From contig CANDAG010000030.1 in NCBI GenBank assembly GCA_947382625.1, positions 1 to 47,110 on the forward strand: a stretch of 47,110 nt of DNA, written 5' to 3'. The notes beneath the pieces are model-generated. The model was given only the letters and a program-made list of their open reading frames with translations. It was not told where the DNA came from and did no database searches. How positions within the stretch are numbered: position 1 is the first letter of the stretch; the number at the start of each line of letters is the position of its first letter. Shown one piece after another: positions 9,504 to 19,789 of the stretch. Source of the stretch: an uncultured Lachnospiraceae bacterium. GTDB taxonomy: Bacteria; Bacillota; Clostridia; Lachnospirales; Lachnospiraceae. A program made the position numbers and the translations under genes.

Positions 9504-10568
9504 TCAGACATTCTTTTGTCTTCTGAAATCCATCACCCTATGCCAGTCATCCCTTCCCAGAAAATGAGTCCCCTCTCTTAAATAAAAACCAATATTTCCC
9601 TCCGGATAGGCAGTATCCTCCTTTGGCACTTCCGGACAGACCAGCCCTTTTTGGCCCAGCAATTCATACACAGGACTTGCCGCGATCCCTGCCAAAACCT
9701 GAGAATGAGCATCCGTCCACAAATCCCGGGTTGCGCCTGTCAGATAGACACAGCGAGGCGCCGCCAGTGCAAGCAGAAAATGCATGTCAAAGGGCAGATC
9801 CTCCGCATCCCTGTCATCCCGGAACAGATCAGGGCAAAACCAGTGCCGGGTATAATCCCGGGCCAGATCCCGGAAGCTCTCTGCAGCAGACCTCCGGTAA
9901 AAGCTTCCGGAATTCACTCCCACAGAAAGAGAAAATCTCTCATCCATGGCACCGCACCACAAGGCGGTCAGCCCTAAACGGGAATGTCCGATCACGGCGA
10001 TCCGGGAATGATCAAGCTCCGGCATCTCCTGCAAGCAGTCCATGATCCTGCCGGCTCCATAGGCCCACACCCCGATCTTTCCCCATCTGTCTCCCCGGCA
10101 TTCTCTGTCAAAGCCGCACACTCCCGCAAATAACTCTTCGCTGTTATCCGGGGCAATATCCTGATAACAGACATGGGCTAATGCGAAGCCGTTGTCAATG
10201 ATCTCTTCCCCAAGACCGCCTCCCGGCTGTTCGTTAAAATGAAGATGCAGAAAAACAGGAAAGGGATCTTCTCCCGCTTTCGGAATGATCACCCGAAAGG
10301 GAAACTCACAGGAAATCTCCTCTTTCTTAAGCGTGATCAGATAGCTTCTCCCCACAGCCTTTCCCCCATAGGCGTCCTTATCCTCTCCTGTGAGCCTGTA
10401 AGTCATGGAAATATTTTCAGGCTCACTCCCCATATATTCCCTCCGCAAAAGCTGCCTGATCTCTTCCCGGCGTCTGCTCCAGTCCTTTGCATCCTTCACA
10501 GGAGCAGAATCCGCAAAGCGCAGAAGCTCCGGGAGCTTACGCAGATCTATCTCTTCTTTTAAAGTCAT
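9504..10568 (-). CDS. CE15-like glucuronoyl esterase / alpha-beta hydrolase
   Basis: 354 residues from the ATG at 10568. The nucleophile motif IGHSRLG (Ser196), the following ALWCGAMDERF, the LAAPRCVYLTGATRDLWTD segment and the late His335 in REGTHFL match carbohydrate esterase family 15, whose members split the ester between lignin alcohols and glucuronic acid on xylan. No signal peptide is seen, which is unusual for acting on polymer and suggests small imported esters. A longer TTG start (10598) would run through the ribosome site. With the GH51 enzyme it points to xylan side-chain processing. Confidence 0.75.
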   Translation of the reverse strand: MTLKEEIDLRKLPELLRFADSAPVKDAKDWSRRREEIRQLLRREYMGSEPENISMTYRLTGEDKDAYGGKAVGRSYLITLKKEEISCEFPFRVIIPKAGEDPFPVFLHLHFNEQPGGGLGEEIIDNGFALAHVCYQDIAPDNSEELFAGVCGFDRECRGDRWGKIGVWAYGAGRIMDCLQEMPELDHSRIAVIGHSRLGLTALWCGAMDERFSLSVGVNSGSFYRRSAAESFRDLARDYTRHWFCPDLFRDDRDAEDLPFDMHFLLALAAPRCVYLTGATRDLWTDAHSQVLAGIAASPVYELLGQKGLVCPEVPKEDTAYPEGNIGFYLREGTHFLGRDDWHRVMDFRRQKNV

Positions 10569-10598
10569 GTTTTTACCGCCCTTTCTCCTTTTGCTCAA

Positions 10599-10627
10599 AG
10601 TATAGCTTGTTTTATTGTTAAATGCAA
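10599..10627 (-). promoter_or_regulatory. Promoter of the CE15-like gene
   Basis: Minus-strand TTGCAT (10622-10627), 17-base spacer, TATACT (10599-10604), about 30 bases before the ATG at 10568. Confidence 0.7.
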
Positions 10628-10696
10628 TCTTCCGCTTGTGGTAATAATTATCTGGTTTTAAATACTACGTGTAATAGATTTTAATATTTTCATATA

Positions 10697-10725
10697 TTGA
10701 CTTTTAAACCTCGAAGCATTATAAT
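10697..10725 (+). promoter_or_regulatory. Promoter of the nitronate monooxygenase-like gene
   Basis: TTGACT (10697-10702), 17-base spacer, perfect TATAAT (10720-10725). Transcription should start near 10732, so the hairpin repeats at 10756-10812 are inside the mRNA leader. Confidence 0.8.
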
Positions 10726-10755
10726 GTCAACTATATCTATTGGGGAATGTGCCTA

Positions 10756-10812
10756 AACAACGGACAGCACACTTCGCGAACTGTCCTTATGTCAACAACG
10801 GATGTCAGGCTT
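10756..10812 (+). repeat. Hairpin repeat doublet D1 plus truncated D2
   Basis: D1 (10756-10793) is a full copy with CTTCGCGA centre. D2 starts exactly 38 bases later and keeps only its first 19 bases. The D1/D2 junction, 10784-10811, is identical over 28 bases to the B1/B2 junction at 30214-30241. The doublet sits in the 5' leader of the next gene. Confidence 0.85.
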
Positions 10813-10844
10813 CCCCATTTACCAGGCACAGAAAGGAGCTTCTC

Positions 10845-11903
10845 TTGGAATTTCAACCATTAAATATAAGAAACAAAACTGCCCGCATCCCTATCGTACA
10901 GGGCGGAATGGGCGTGGGCGTCAGCAGGAGCCGCTTAGCTGGCGCTGTGGCGAAGGCCGGCGGCGTAGGGATCATTTCCAGCGCACAGATCGGATACGAC
11001 GAACCTGATTTTGAAAAGGACGTCCGGGGCTGCAATCTCCGTGCCATCGAAAAGCACGTAAAGCTTGCAAAGCAACAGGCAAAAGGCGGTCTTGTAGGGG
11101 TCAACGTCATGGTGGCCTTACAGCATTATGAGGATCATGTGCGGGCTGCCGTCAGAGCCGGTGCCGACCTTGTGGTGTGTGGCGCCGGACTTCCCACTAC
11201 TCTGCCGGAGCTTGTGGGGGACTCCGATACCGCCATCGTCCCTATTGTATCCAGCAGAAAGGCAGCATCCCTGCTTCTTCGTATGTGGGACAAAAAATAT
11301 CAGAGAACCGCAGATATGATCGTAGTGGAAGGCCCCTTAGCCGGCGGCCATCTGGGATTTTCACCGGAGCAGCTTGCAGATATTCCGGCACTTAAGTATG
11401 ACCGGGAGATCAAAGAAATCATAGAAGAAAAGAAGTTTTTTGAAAATAAATACGGGACTTATATCCCTGTGGTGGCAGGCGGCGGTATCTCGGATCACTC
11501 TAAAGTCCGCCATATCATGGAGCTGGGCGCCGACGGGGTACAGGTGGCCACCCGCTTTGTGGCAACGGAAGAATGCGACGCCTCCCCTGCCTACAAGCAG
11601 GCTTACATAGAGGCCTCTGCCGAGGATGTGACCATCATCAAAAGTCCGGTGGGTATGCCGGGACGGGCCATCAGAAACAAATTCATCCGCCGCGCCGGGC
11701 AGGGACAGATTCCTGTCAGCCGGTGCTTTGGATGCATTAAGAAATGTGATCCCGCAAAGATCCCCTACTGCATCACTCAGGCGCTGGTCAATGCGGTTAA
11801 GGGAGATCTGGACAATGGCCTGATCTTCTGCGGAGCCAATGTGGGTTCGATCCGTGAAATCACTACGGTAGATCAACTGATCAGAGAGTTGATGGGGAGC
11901 TGA
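10845..11903 (+). CDS. FMN-dependent nitronate monooxygenase / FabK-like enoyl reductase
   Basis: 352 residues of the NPD/2-nitropropane dioxygenase TIM-barrel family. Visible marks are IVQGGMGVGVS near the N-terminus, GLPTTLPEL, VVAGGGISD and GADGVQVATRFVATEE (FMN phosphate site), and a C-terminal KKCDPAKIPYC cysteine segment typical of clostridial members. The reaction is either oxidation of nitronates or reduction of enoyl-ACP; the two cannot be separated here. I chose the TTG at 10845, six bases after AAAGGAG. A longer ORF from 10740 would translate the hairpin repeats and is rejected. Single-gene transcript. Confidence 0.85.
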   Translation: MEFQPLNIRNKTARIPIVQGGMGVGVSRSRLAGAVAKAGGVGIISSAQIGYDEPDFEKDVRGCNLRAIEKHVKLAKQQAKGGLVGVNVMVALQHYEDHVRAAVRAGADLVVCGAGLPTTLPELVGDSDTAIVPIVSSRKAASLLLRMWDKKYQRTADMIVVEGPLAGGHLGFSPEQLADIPALKYDREIKEIIEEKKFFENKYGTYIPVVAGGGISDHSKVRHIMELGADGVQVATRFVATEECDASPAYKQAYIEASAEDVTIIKSPVGMPGRAIRNKFIRRAGQGQIPVSRCFGCIKKCDPAKIPYCITQALVNAVKGDLDNGLIFCGANVGSIREITTVDQLIRELMGS

Positions 11904-11910
11904 TTGAATC

Positions 11911-11944
11911 CAACGCGGTCACGCTACGTGAGCCAGCTGATTGA
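11911..11944 (+). repeat. Hairpin repeat E (CTACGTGAG centre)
   Basis: A diverged copy of the second repeat subtype (compare H2): CAACGCGGTCACGCTACGTG, then AGCCAGCTGATTGA. It starts eight bases after the stop codon of the preceding gene and directly precedes the terminator. Confidence 0.65.
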
Positions 11945-11950
11945 TTGAAA

Positions 11951-11980
11951 AGAGTCCCGCACAGATTCCCGGGACTCTTA
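11951..11980. terminator. Bidirectional terminator between convergent genes
   Basis: Arms AGAGTCCC (11951-11958) and GGGACTCT (11971-11978) with a 12-base loop. The minus-strand reading ends in TTTTC; the plus-strand tail is shorter. It serves the convergent ends of the 10845 and 11994 genes. Confidence 0.75.
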
Positions 11981-11993
11981 AATATTAACTGAT

Positions 11994-12905
11994 TCAGATC
12001 CACCACCGGGGTGTAAGTTCTCCTAAAGTAACCACGCTTTCGCTCTCATAGTCCAGCATGATCCTGATGTCCTTATAAGTTTCCGGCATCAGCTGAACCA
12101 TCAGCTCCCGGCACGCACCGCAGGGCGGGCCGCTCTTTCCATCCGGCATGATGGCGATCACCCTGTCGATCTCCTGTTCACCATTGGTAAGCATATTGAA
12201 GATCGCGTTCCGTTCCGCACAGATCCCAAGGGTCGAGCAGGTATCCACACATACTCCCGTGTAGATATGCCCTGATCCTGAAAGGATCGCTGCCGCCACT
12301 CCTCCTGCGTCCACATAATCGGAAATCTTCCGTCCGTTCTGAACCTTCTTTGCGGCACGATACATTTTCTCCCAGATCCATTCCTCCCTGGTCATACCGT
12401 TTACATGACCGGTCCGTGTTTCATGCATCAGCGGCACATCCAGATCCCTGGTTGTCCACTGATAACGGAAGCCCAGCTTTTCCTGGACGCGTTTGGACTT
12501 CTCATTTCCGTCATAATATCCGCACCAGATTTTTGACATATTCAGATCTTCAAACCCCCGCCGGAGCAGCTCCGCTGCCGCCTCCGGCATGATCCCCTGT
12601 CCCCAGAAGGGGCGTCCAAGCCAATACCCCAGCTCACACTCATCATCCCGCTTGGTCATATCTGTATGGCCGTTTAATTTTAACTCTACGGCGCCGATGG
12701 GCGTCTTGTCCGATTTCAGGCATATGGCATAACACTCCTGTCCGCTGAATACATCCCGGATCACATTCCGGCTCTCCTCCACACTTTGATGGGGAGGCCA
12801 TCCGGCTATGGGTCCCACCTCCGGGTTGCTTGCATATTTGTATAAATCCTCTGCGTCCGCATCCTGCCAGGGACGCAAAAGGAGTCTTTCTGTTTCTATG
12901 GTCAT
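11994..12905 (-). CDS. Fusion: GNAT acetyltransferase plus cytidine deaminase-like domain
   Basis: 303 residues in two domains. Residues 1-170 are a RimJ/RimL-type N-acetyltransferase (ETERLLLRPW at the start, CoA loop RPFWGQGIM, YDGNEKSKRVQEKLGF). Residues about 180-303 are a cytidine deaminase-like domain with the zinc set Cys229-Ala-Glu231 (GICAERNA) and Cys262/Cys265 (PPCGACRE). All catalytic residues seen in each family are present. The deaminase part is the length of small CDA or blasticidin-deaminase proteins. Substrates are unknown. Cytosolic. The reading frame is open through the joint with no sign of a frameshift. Confidence 0.88.
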   Translation of the reverse strand: MTIETERLLLRPWQDADAEDLYKYASNPEVGPIAGWPPHQSVEESRNVIRDVFSGQECYAICLKSDKTPIGAVELKLNGHTDMTKRDDECELGYWLGRPFWGQGIMPEAAAELLRRGFEDLNMSKIWCGYYDGNEKSKRVQEKLGFRYQWTTRDLDVPLMHETRTGHVNGMTREEWIWEKMYRAAKKVQNGRKISDYVDAGGVAAAILSGSGHIYTGVCVDTCSTLGICAERNAIFNMLTNGEQEIDRVIAIMPDGKSGPPCGACRELMVQLMPETYKDIRIMLDYESESVVTLGELTPRWWI

Positions 12906-12924
12906 AGTGTTACTGCCTCCTTAT

Positions 12925-13530
12925 TCACTCCTCCGGCTCAGAGGTCATGGTCCGGAACACATAAGAAGCCGTCCCGTAAAACCCGTCCTTATCATAATCG
13001 TCCTGGCTCCAGCCAAGAACGATCTCATACACCATTCCCGGACGGAAATACAGTACAAAATTTTCTGCCTCAATGTCTTCTCGGGTATAGGCTGCCGTTT
13101 CCACAGCCTCCGCCTCTGCAGCGCCGATATCCGTTTCGCTGTAGGCGCTTACCAGAAGCTCATCCGGCCAGTTGATCTCATCGGTCTTATCCTCTAGTTC
13201 CTTCACGATCCACTCAAATGAGAACTTGTATTGCTCCTCTCCTGACGCACTGGCAGGCAGTACCAATATCTCCCACGGATAAGTTTCATCTAATGGGGAT
13301 GGCGCGTCAGCAACGCCTCCGGATCCCTCTTCCTTGGATATCCTGTAATTCCAGTTATAGCTCCCTGCATTTATGGTAATCTCCCCTGCCTCCTTGATCA
13401 AAGAGGTCAGGGTGATCTCCGGCGGGCGGGTAAGGCTGTCCTTGGGGATCGTGCTTCCGCAGCCTGCTGCCAAAAGAACCATTGCAACTATGAGAGGAAG
13501 GATTTTCCATCTATTATAAATCGTTTTCAT
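12925..13530 (-). CDS. Lipoprotein of unknown function
   Basis: 201 residues. A signal peptide ends in the lipobox LLAAGC (Cys24), so the protein is on the outer membrane face. The mature part is acidic (many Glu/Asp) and ends with a beta-rich stretch, FRPGMVYEIVLGWSQDD to YVFRTM. I do not recognise a family. It begins 27 bases after carB on the same strand, so it may be read through from carAB, though a functional link is not obvious. Confidence 0.75.
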   Translation of the reverse strand: MKTIYNRWKILPLIVAMVLLAAGCGSTIPKDSLTRPPEITLTSLIKEAGEITINAGSYNWNYRISKEEGSGGVADAPSPLDETYPWEILVLPASASGEEQYKFSFEWIVKELEDKTDEINWPDELLVSAYSETDIGAAEAEAVETAAYTREDIEAENFVLYFRPGMVYEIVLGWSQDDYDKDGFYGTASYVFRTMTSEPEE

Positions 13531-13557
13531 ATTGTCGTTTTCCTTTCCTGATCGCTT

Positions 13558-16500
13558 TTAGAGCGAAGCAATATCGATCAGAGTAAACTGATCGTTGGCA
13601 TTTTCCAGACTGGTCACCAGAGCCCTTGCCGTGTCTAAAGAAGTCAGACAGTTCACCCCTGTCTCAATGGCCGTCCGCCGGATCAAAAAGCCGTCTCTGG
13701 ATTTATCCCGCCCCTGGGTAGGGGTATCGATCACCAGATCGATCCTGTGGCCTAAGATCAGATCCATCACCGTAGGGGATTCCTGGGAGATCTTGTTTAC
13801 CTTTCTGGCCCTGATCCCTGCCTCCTTAAGGGCGGCTGCCGTGCTCCTGGTGGCATAAATGGTGTAGCCAAGCTTTTCAAACCTTCGGCCGATCTCCACT
13901 GCCTCACCCTTATCCGCATCCTTTACCGTGATGATCATCTGCTTATGTCTGGGAAGATCCACACCTGCTCCTAAGAATGCTTTGTAGAGGGCTTCGTTAA
14001 AGGTTTTGGCAATCCCAAGGCACTCTCCCGTGGACTTCATCTCCGGGCCAAGGCTGATCTCCGCGCCCCGGATCTTTTCAAAGGAAAATACCGGCATTTT
14101 GACGGCAAAATAGTCCGCTTCCGGCTGAAGGCCCGGCTCATAGCCAAGCTCCCGGATGGTTTTGCCCAGGATCACCTCCGTGGCCAGATCCACAATAGGG
14201 ATCCCTGTCACCTTGCTGATATAGGGCACGGTACGGGAGGAACGGGGATTGACCTCGATCACGTACACCTCCTCATTGATGGCAATAAACTGGATATTGA
14301 TCAGACCTTTTACATGGAGAGCCTTCGCCAGCCTCCTGGTGTACTCGCCGATCTTTTCCTTTACCGTTTTTGAGATGGTATTGGCAGGGTAAACAGAGAT
14401 ACTGTCTCCGGAGTGAACGCCGGTCCGCTCAATATGCTCCATGATCCCCGGGATAAGGATATCCTGTCCGTCACAGACTGCATCCACCTCGATCTCCTTG
14501 CCCTGCAGATATTTATCCACCAGGATCGGATGATCCTGGGCAATACGGTTGATGATATCCATAAACTCTTCGATCTCTTCGTCAGAAATGGCGATCTGCA
14601 TGCCCTGGCCTCCCAATACATAGGAGGGACGCACCAGCACCGGATACCCCAGCCTGTTTGCCACCGCTTTGGCCTCCTCGGCGGTAAAGACCGTGCCTCC
14701 TGCCGCCCTGGGGATCTGTGTTTCCTCCAGGATCTTATCGAACAATTCCCTGTCCTCTGCGGCATCCACATCCTCCGCCTTAGTACCCAGGATGGGCACG
14801 CCCATTTTCATCAGACTTTCCGTAAGCTTGATGGCAGTCTGCCCGCCGAACTGCACCACTGCACCGTCCGGCTTTTCCAGGTTTACGATGCTCTCCACAT
14901 CCTCCGGGGTAAGGGGCTCAAAATACAATTTATCCGCGATATCAAAGTCTGTGCTGACAGTCTCCGGATTGTTATTGATGATAATGGTCTCATAGCCTGC
15001 CTTTGCAAAGGCCCAGGTGGCGTGGACAGAGCAATAGTCAAACTCGATCCCCTGACCGATACGGATAGGACCGGAGCCAAGCACCAACACCTTTTTGGGC
15101 GGATTCGTAAGGGCCGCCTCATTCTCACTGCCATATACGGAATAATAATAGGGGGTACTGGCCTCAAATTCCGCCGCACAGGTATCCACCATCTTGTAGG
15201 CAGCTACGATCCCGTTGTCATAGCGGAGCCTTTTGATCTCCTCTTCTCCGATGCCGGTCAGCCTTGCGATCACATTATCCGGGAATTCCAGCCGCTTGGC
15301 TTCCTTCAAAAGCTCTATACTGATGGTTCCGGTTGCATGGGCCTGCTCTATGAGAGCGTTTTCCATTTCCACCAGAATTGCGATCTTATCAATAAACCAG
15401 TGGTCGATCATGGTGATCTCATGGATGGTGTCATAGTCAAGGCCCTTGCGAAGAGCCTCAGCGATCACGTAGATCCTCTGGTCATCTACTCTCCTTAGCC
15501 GCTCCTTTAATTCTTCTCCGGAAAGACTGCTGAAATCATAGCTTCGCAGACAGTCCACATGCTGCTCTAAGGAACGGATGGCTTTCATGAGAGCGCCCTC
15601 GAAATTATCACAGATGCTCATCACCTCTCCAGTGGCCTTCATCTGGGTGGTAAGGGTTCTCTTGGCTGTGATAAATTTGTCAAATGGGAGCCTGGGAAGC
15701 TTGACCACACAGTAGTCCAGGGCAGGTTCAAAGCTCGCGAAGGTTTTGCCTGTAATGGCGTTTTTGATCTCGTCTAAGGTATAGCCCAAGGCAATCTTGG
15801 CCGCCACCTTGGCAATGGGGTAGCCGGTGGCCTTACTTGCCAGCGCAGAGGAACGGCTTACCCTTGGATTCACCTCGATGACACAGTACTCAAAGCTTTC
15901 AGGATGCAGGGCAAACTGTACATTGCAGCCGCCGGTGATCTTCAGTTCATCTATGATGTTCAGGGCCGCGCTGCGCAGCATCTGATATTCCTTATCCCCC
16001 AGAGTCTGGGAAGGCGCCACTACAATACTGTCTCCGGTATGGACGCCTACCGGGTCGATATTTTCCATGTTGCAGACGGTAATGCAGTTTCCTGCACCAT
16101 CCCGCATGACCTCGTATTCGATCTCCTTCCAGCCTGCGATACATCGCTCTACCAGCACCTGTCCCACACGGGATAAGCGCAGGCCGTTTTCCAGGATGCT
16201 CTCAAGCTCCGCCTGGTTATGGGCGATCCCTCCGCCGGAGCCGCCTAAGGTGTAAGCCGGACGCAACACCACCGGATAACCGATGGTATTTGTAAAGGCC
16301 ACGCCGTCCTCCACCGTCTCCACCACCTTAGAGGCGGCGCAGGGCTCTCCAATCTTTTCCATGGTATCCTTAAATTCCTGCCGGTCCTCCGCCTTCCGGA
16401 TCGTCTGTGCCGTAGTTCCCAGAAGCTTTACCTTATGGGATGCCAGAAAACCGGATTCCTCCAGCTCCATTCCCAGATTCAGTCCTGCCTGGCCTCCTAA

Positions 16501-16767
16501 GGTGGGAAGGATGCTGTCAGGCTTTTCCTTTTCGATGATCTGCTCTAATACCCTGGCGGTCAAAGGCTCAATATAAACCTTATCCGCAATATTTTTGTCT
16601 GTCATAATGGTAGCCGGATTGGAGTTTACCAGAATAACCTCCACGCCCTCTTCCTTCAGGGAACGGCAGGCCTGCGTGCCTGCATAGTCAAACTCCGCCG
16701 CCTGACCGATCACGATCGGACCGGAACCGATCACCATTACTCTTTTTACATTCGGATTCTTAGGCAT
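13558..16767 (-). CDS. carB: Carbamoyl-phosphate synthase large subunit
   Basis: 1069 residues, the full family length. Two homologous ATP-grasp halves are seen: the first begins [20 protein letters not shown], the second [20 protein letters not shown] at about residue 556, each followed by a carboxyphosphate or carbamate-forming grasp domain. The C-terminal ~130 residues are the MGS-like allosteric domain. With CarA it makes carbamoyl phosphate from glutamine, bicarbonate and two ATP for pyrimidine and arginine synthesis. It overlaps carA by 8 bases. Confidence 0.98.
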   Translation of the reverse strand: MPKNPNVKRVMVIGSGPIVIGQAAEFDYAGTQACRSLKEEGVEVILVNSNPATIMTDKNIADKVYIEPLTARVLEQIIEKEKPDSILPTLGGQAGLNLGMELEESGFLASHKVKLLGTTAQTIRKAEDRQEFKDTMEKIGEPCAASKVVETVEDGVAFTNTIGYPVVLRPAYTLGGSGGGIAHNQAELESILENGLRLSRVGQVLVERCIAGWKEIEYEVMRDGAGNCITVCNMENIDPVGVHTGDSIVVAPSQTLGDKEYQMLRSAALNIIDELKITGGCNVQFALHPESFEYCVIEVNPRVSRSSALASKATGYPIAKVAAKIALGYTLDEIKNAITGKTFASFEPALDYCVVKLPRLPFDKFITAKRTLTTQMKATGEVMSICDNFEGALMKAIRSLEQHVDCLRSYDFSSLSGEELKERLRRVDDQRIYVIAEALRKGLDYDTIHEITMIDHWFIDKIAILVEMENALIEQAHATGTISIELLKEAKRLEFPDNVIARLTGIGEEEIKRLRYDNGIVAAYKMVDTCAAEFEASTPYYYSVYGSENEAALTNPPKKVLVLGSGPIRIGQGIEFDYCSVHATWAFAKAGYETIIINNNPETVSTDFDIADKLYFEPLTPEDVESIVNLEKPDGAVVQFGGQTAIKLTESLMKMGVPILGTKAEDVDAAEDRELFDKILEETQIPRAAGGTVFTAEEAKAVANRLGYPVLVRPSYVLGGQGMQIAISDEEIEEFMDIINRIAQDHPILVDKYLQGKEIEVDAVCDGQDILIPGIMEHIERTGVHSGDSISVYPANTISKTVKEKIGEYTRRLAKALHVKGLINIQFIAINEEVYVIEVNPRSSRTVPYISKVTGIPIVDLATEVILGKTIRELGYEPGLQPEADYFAVKMPVFSFEKIRGAEISLGPEMKSTGECLGIAKTFNEALYKAFLGAGVDLPRHKQMIITVKDADKGEAVEIGRRFEKLGYTIYATRSTAAALKEAGIRARKVNKISQESPTVMDLILGHRIDLVIDTPTQGRDKSRDGFLIRRTAIETGVNCLTSLDTARALVTSLENANDQFTLIDIASL

Positions 16768-17857
16768 TTTTTTGTCCCTCCATCATCTCGATAAAACGGT
16801 CAAACAGGTAACCGGAATCCTGGGGACCCGGGCAGGCCTCCGGGTGATACTGAACGGTAAAGATATTTTTTCCTGTGTAGGAAAGTCCCTCGTTGGTGCC
16901 GTCGTTCACATTGATAAAGGCAGGCACCGCCACCTGAGGATCCAATTGCTCCGTATCCACCACATAGCCGTGATTCTGGGAGGATATGTAAACCCGGCCT
17001 GTCCTTAAGTCCTTCACGGGATGGTTGCCGCCCCGATGTCCGTATTTTAATTTGTAGGTATCCGCCCCTGTGGCAAGAGCCATAAGCTGATGCCCTAAGC
17101 AAATGGCAAAAATGGGAATATCCGTGTCATAGAGCTTTTTGATCTCCCTGATGATCTCTCCGCATTCCTTGGGATCGCCGGGGCCGTTGCTTAACATGAT
17201 ACCGTCCGGCCCATCCGCCAGGATCTCCTCCGCCTTCGTGAAGGCGGGGTAGACCGTCACGTCACAGCCTCTCTGTGCCAGAGAACGGGCAATATTGTCT
17301 TTTGTACCGAAATCAAGGAGCGCTACCTTCTTACCAACGCGATTCGAAGTTTTTGCTCCTTCTATTTTGTATTTATGAGAACAGGTTACTTTTTCTACCA
17401 CGTTTCCGGTAGTATATTCTTTTAGTCTGGGGAGGATAATTGACAGGTCGTAGGCTTCATTGGTGGTGATCATTCCGTTCATGGTGCCCTTTTCCCGAAG
17501 GATCTTGGTAAGAGCCCGTGTGTCGATCCCTGCAATGCCCGGGATCTTCTGCTCCGCAAGGAACTCCTGTATGGTCACATCCTTGCGGAAATTGCTGGCC
17601 ATGCGGGACAGCTCTCTCACAATAAAGCCATCCGGCCAGGCCCTTTTCGACTCCATATCTTCCCTGCACACACCATAATTTCCGATCAGCGGGTAGGTCA
17701 TGCACACCGCCTGTCCGGCATAGGAAGGATCTGTAAGTACCTCCAGATAGCCTGCCATGGAAGTGTTGAACACGATCTCACTGATGATTTCCTTCTCGAA
17801 CCCTATGTGGGTACCTGTAAAAACAGTACCGTCTTCCAGAATTAAAAATGCTTTCAT
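16760..17857 (-). CDS. carA: Carbamoyl-phosphate synthase small subunit (glutaminase)
   Basis: 365 residues. The N-terminal CPSase small-chain domain ([27 protein letters not shown]) is followed by a class I glutamine amidotransferase domain with nucleophile Cys in FAICLGHQL and the His-Glu pair in [12 protein letters not shown]. It hydrolyses glutamine and passes ammonia to CarB. The start has a GGGAGC-type ribosome site. Only about 40 bases of leader are available, too short for a PyrR-type attenuator. Confidence 0.98.
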   Translation of the reverse strand: MKAFLILEDGTVFTGTHIGFEKEIISEIVFNTSMAGYLEVLTDPSYAGQAVCMTYPLIGNYGVCREDMESKRAWPDGFIVRELSRMASNFRKDVTIQEFLAEQKIPGIAGIDTRALTKILREKGTMNGMITTNEAYDLSIILPRLKEYTTGNVVEKVTCSHKYKIEGAKTSNRVGKKVALLDFGTKDNIARSLAQRGCDVTVYPAFTKAEEILADGPDGIMLSNGPGDPKECGEIIREIKKLYDTDIPIFAICLGHQLMALATGADTYKLKYGHRGGNHPVKDLRTGRVYISSQNHGYVVDTEQLDPQVAVPAFINVNDGTNEGLSYTGKNIFTVQYHPEACPGPQDSGYLFDRFIEMMEGQKNA

Positions 17858-17902
17858 CTTGTCCCTGCTCCCTTTCTTTATGAATTTACCTTAAATCTCC
17901 TA

Positions 17903-17931
17903 ATTATAGCACAGGACTTTTGGGTGTTCAA
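17903..17931 (-). promoter_or_regulatory. carAB promoter
   Basis: Minus-strand TTGAAC (17926-17931), 17-base spacer, perfect TATAAT (17903-17908), about 46 bases before the carA ATG. Confidence 0.8.
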
Positions 17932-17976
17932 TTGTAGGAAAAATCATTTTTGTGCCGCTTTTCTTCTATTCTTTGT

Positions 17977-19761
17977 CTAAACTGCCGCCATCCAATCCTT
18001 CATATGATCCTCAATGATATAGAAGGGCGCCGGTCCGGTCTCTAAGAGAAACCGATGAAACTCCTTGACGTCAAAGGCATCTCCTAATTCTTTTTCGGCA
18101 GTCCGCCTCAGATCCAGAAATTCCAGATAGCCGATAAAATAATTAAGATAATTGGCCGGCTCCTCCACCACTAATTTGAAGATCTCCCCGGCAGCATTTG
18201 TATCCGAGATTCCATAAGCTGCAAGGAAATCCGTTACATCCTCCTGATCCCAGCCCTCGTAATGGACTCCCATATCGATATAAGCGTGAAGGGCAAGGAT
18301 AGCGGCGCTGTTCCCTGCAAAAAGCTGTGCCAGCTCATCACTCATGCCGGAAAGCTGAAAGGAATAGCCATGCTCCACATAGGTCGCCCATCCTTCCGAA
18401 TAACCGGAGTAAGAAAGCAGATTACGGACCAGAGGCAGATTACTGGAACCGGTATAAATATTCTGGTACAAATGTCCCGGATAGCCCTCATGGGCCAGTG
18501 TGGCATAAAGCTCAATATCTGCCTCCTCCCTGCTGCCTGCCTGCTTGTTGTTGATATAGATCAGGTTGTTCTGAAGATCGTCCACCGGCGTTGTCAGGTA
18601 AAAGGCCGGGCTGCTGCTCTCTTCCATGGAAGGATGCACATATTTAATGGTATAGTTCACCTGGGGCGGCTCCGGAAAATAATCTGCAGATTTTTCCCGC
18701 AGATCCTCCAAGATCTCCTCCGGCTCCATGGGTACGAACTGATAATCCAGAAATTCCTCGTAAACCTCCGGATTCTCCCGGACTACCGTCTGCAGGTTAT
18801 AAATAAATTCCTCCAGAAAGTATTCTGTCTTTCTCATCAGCTGCCGGACGGAGGTATCTGAGCCCGTACCCGATCTGACCAGATACTCATAGTACCTTGT
18901 GCCGTCCTCGTAATAGCACAGTCCCAGGTCGTTGGCACCGCTTCCTTTTAAGCCCTTCAGTCCCTCGATCAGAGTTTCATAGCCTTCCACTACTTCAGTG
19001 GTGATGATGGTACGGTTTCTTTCACAGTACTCTTCCCTATCCTGCTCAGAGATCCCTTCAAAGTCTGCCAGCTTATCATCAAAAACCTCTATCATATAGT
19101 TTTCTTCCGGACTGGCTATAAAATCCTCACACTGGGATATGATCGTATCCACCGCATAGTCAGGCATAAAAAGCCCTGCCCTGGCCTTTTCCTTTTCAAA
19201 TGCGATGATTTCCTCCGCCATCTCATCGATACCGGAAACCAGTGTCAGATAATCCTCAATATCTCTTTCTCTGCGAAAGGTATATTCAGCCAGGATCACC
19301 GGAAGCTGGGACTGGTAGCCGCTGATAGGGCCAAGAACCTCTGTATAAAGCGCAAGATCCTTCACCGAAAGCTCTGTCTCCACATAGTCCAGCAAAATAT
19401 CGTAGGTAAGCTGCTGCTCCTTCGTCAGAGAGGATCGCCGAAAGCCCTTCAGGCTTTTCCTCATCTCCTCAAGCTCTCCATAACCCTCCTCCATGTCCGC
19501 TAAGGACACGGAGCCTAAGGTAACCTCATAGTCCGTGATCCCGTAGTCCTGCGGATTGGCAAGGGTATAATGAAGATTTATGGTATTTGCCGCCACATCC
19601 TCCTTAAAAAGCGCCTCGGTGTAGGCATCAAATTTTTCCGAAGCAGAAGCGCTCCATGTCCTGTAAAAAGCCAGCCCGCCAAGGATCAGGACACATAGCA
19701 ATAGCCCTGCTCCGGCGATCCATATTTTTTTGCGGTTCTGCCGTGTTTCGTTATCTTTCAT
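17977..19761 (-). CDS. DUF885 family membrane-anchored putative metallopeptidase
   Basis: 594 residues from the ATG at 19761, which has AGGAGG upstream. A basic N-terminus and one hydrophobic helix (about residues 13-32) anchor it; the rest is extracellular. The family hallmark HEGYPGH lies at residues 424-430, followed by a GYSEGWATYVE segment, the expected pair of metal-binding motifs of DUF885. The family is widespread and thought to be zinc peptidases; the substrate is unknown. A longer reading to 19845 would overlap the ATPase gene and lacks a better ribosome site. Confidence 0.88.
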   Translation of the reverse strand: MKDNETRQNRKKIWIAGAGLLLCVLILGGLAFYRTWSASASEKFDAYTEALFKEDVAANTINLHYTLANPQDYGITDYEVTLGSVSLADMEEGYGELEEMRKSLKGFRRSSLTKEQQLTYDILLDYVETELSVKDLALYTEVLGPISGYQSQLPVILAEYTFRRERDIEDYLTLVSGIDEMAEEIIAFEKEKARAGLFMPDYAVDTIISQCEDFIASPEENYMIEVFDDKLADFEGISEQDREEYCERNRTIITTEVVEGYETLIEGLKGLKGSGANDLGLCYYEDGTRYYEYLVRSGTGSDTSVRQLMRKTEYFLEEFIYNLQTVVRENPEVYEEFLDYQFVPMEPEEILEDLREKSADYFPEPPQVNYTIKYVHPSMEESSSPAFYLTTPVDDLQNNLIYINNKQAGSREEADIELYATLAHEGYPGHLYQNIYTGSSNLPLVRNLLSYSGYSEGWATYVEHGYSFQLSGMSDELAQLFAGNSAAILALHAYIDMGVHYEGWDQEDVTDFLAAYGISDTNAAGEIFKLVVEEPANYLNYFIGYLEFLDLRRTAEKELGDAFDVKEFHRFLLETGPAPFYIIEDHMKDWMAAV

Positions 19762-19789
19762 GGTCTTAAGTCCTCCTGCTTTTGGGGTT

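Noticed and set aside
14413-15498. Long plus-strand ORF opposite carB
   Set aside because: It is a frame shadow of carB, whose full-length protein is unmistakable; no ribosome site and no recognisable domain.
17858-17902. PyrR attenuator in the carAB leader
   Set aside because: The leader is only about 40 bases and shows no alternative hairpins.
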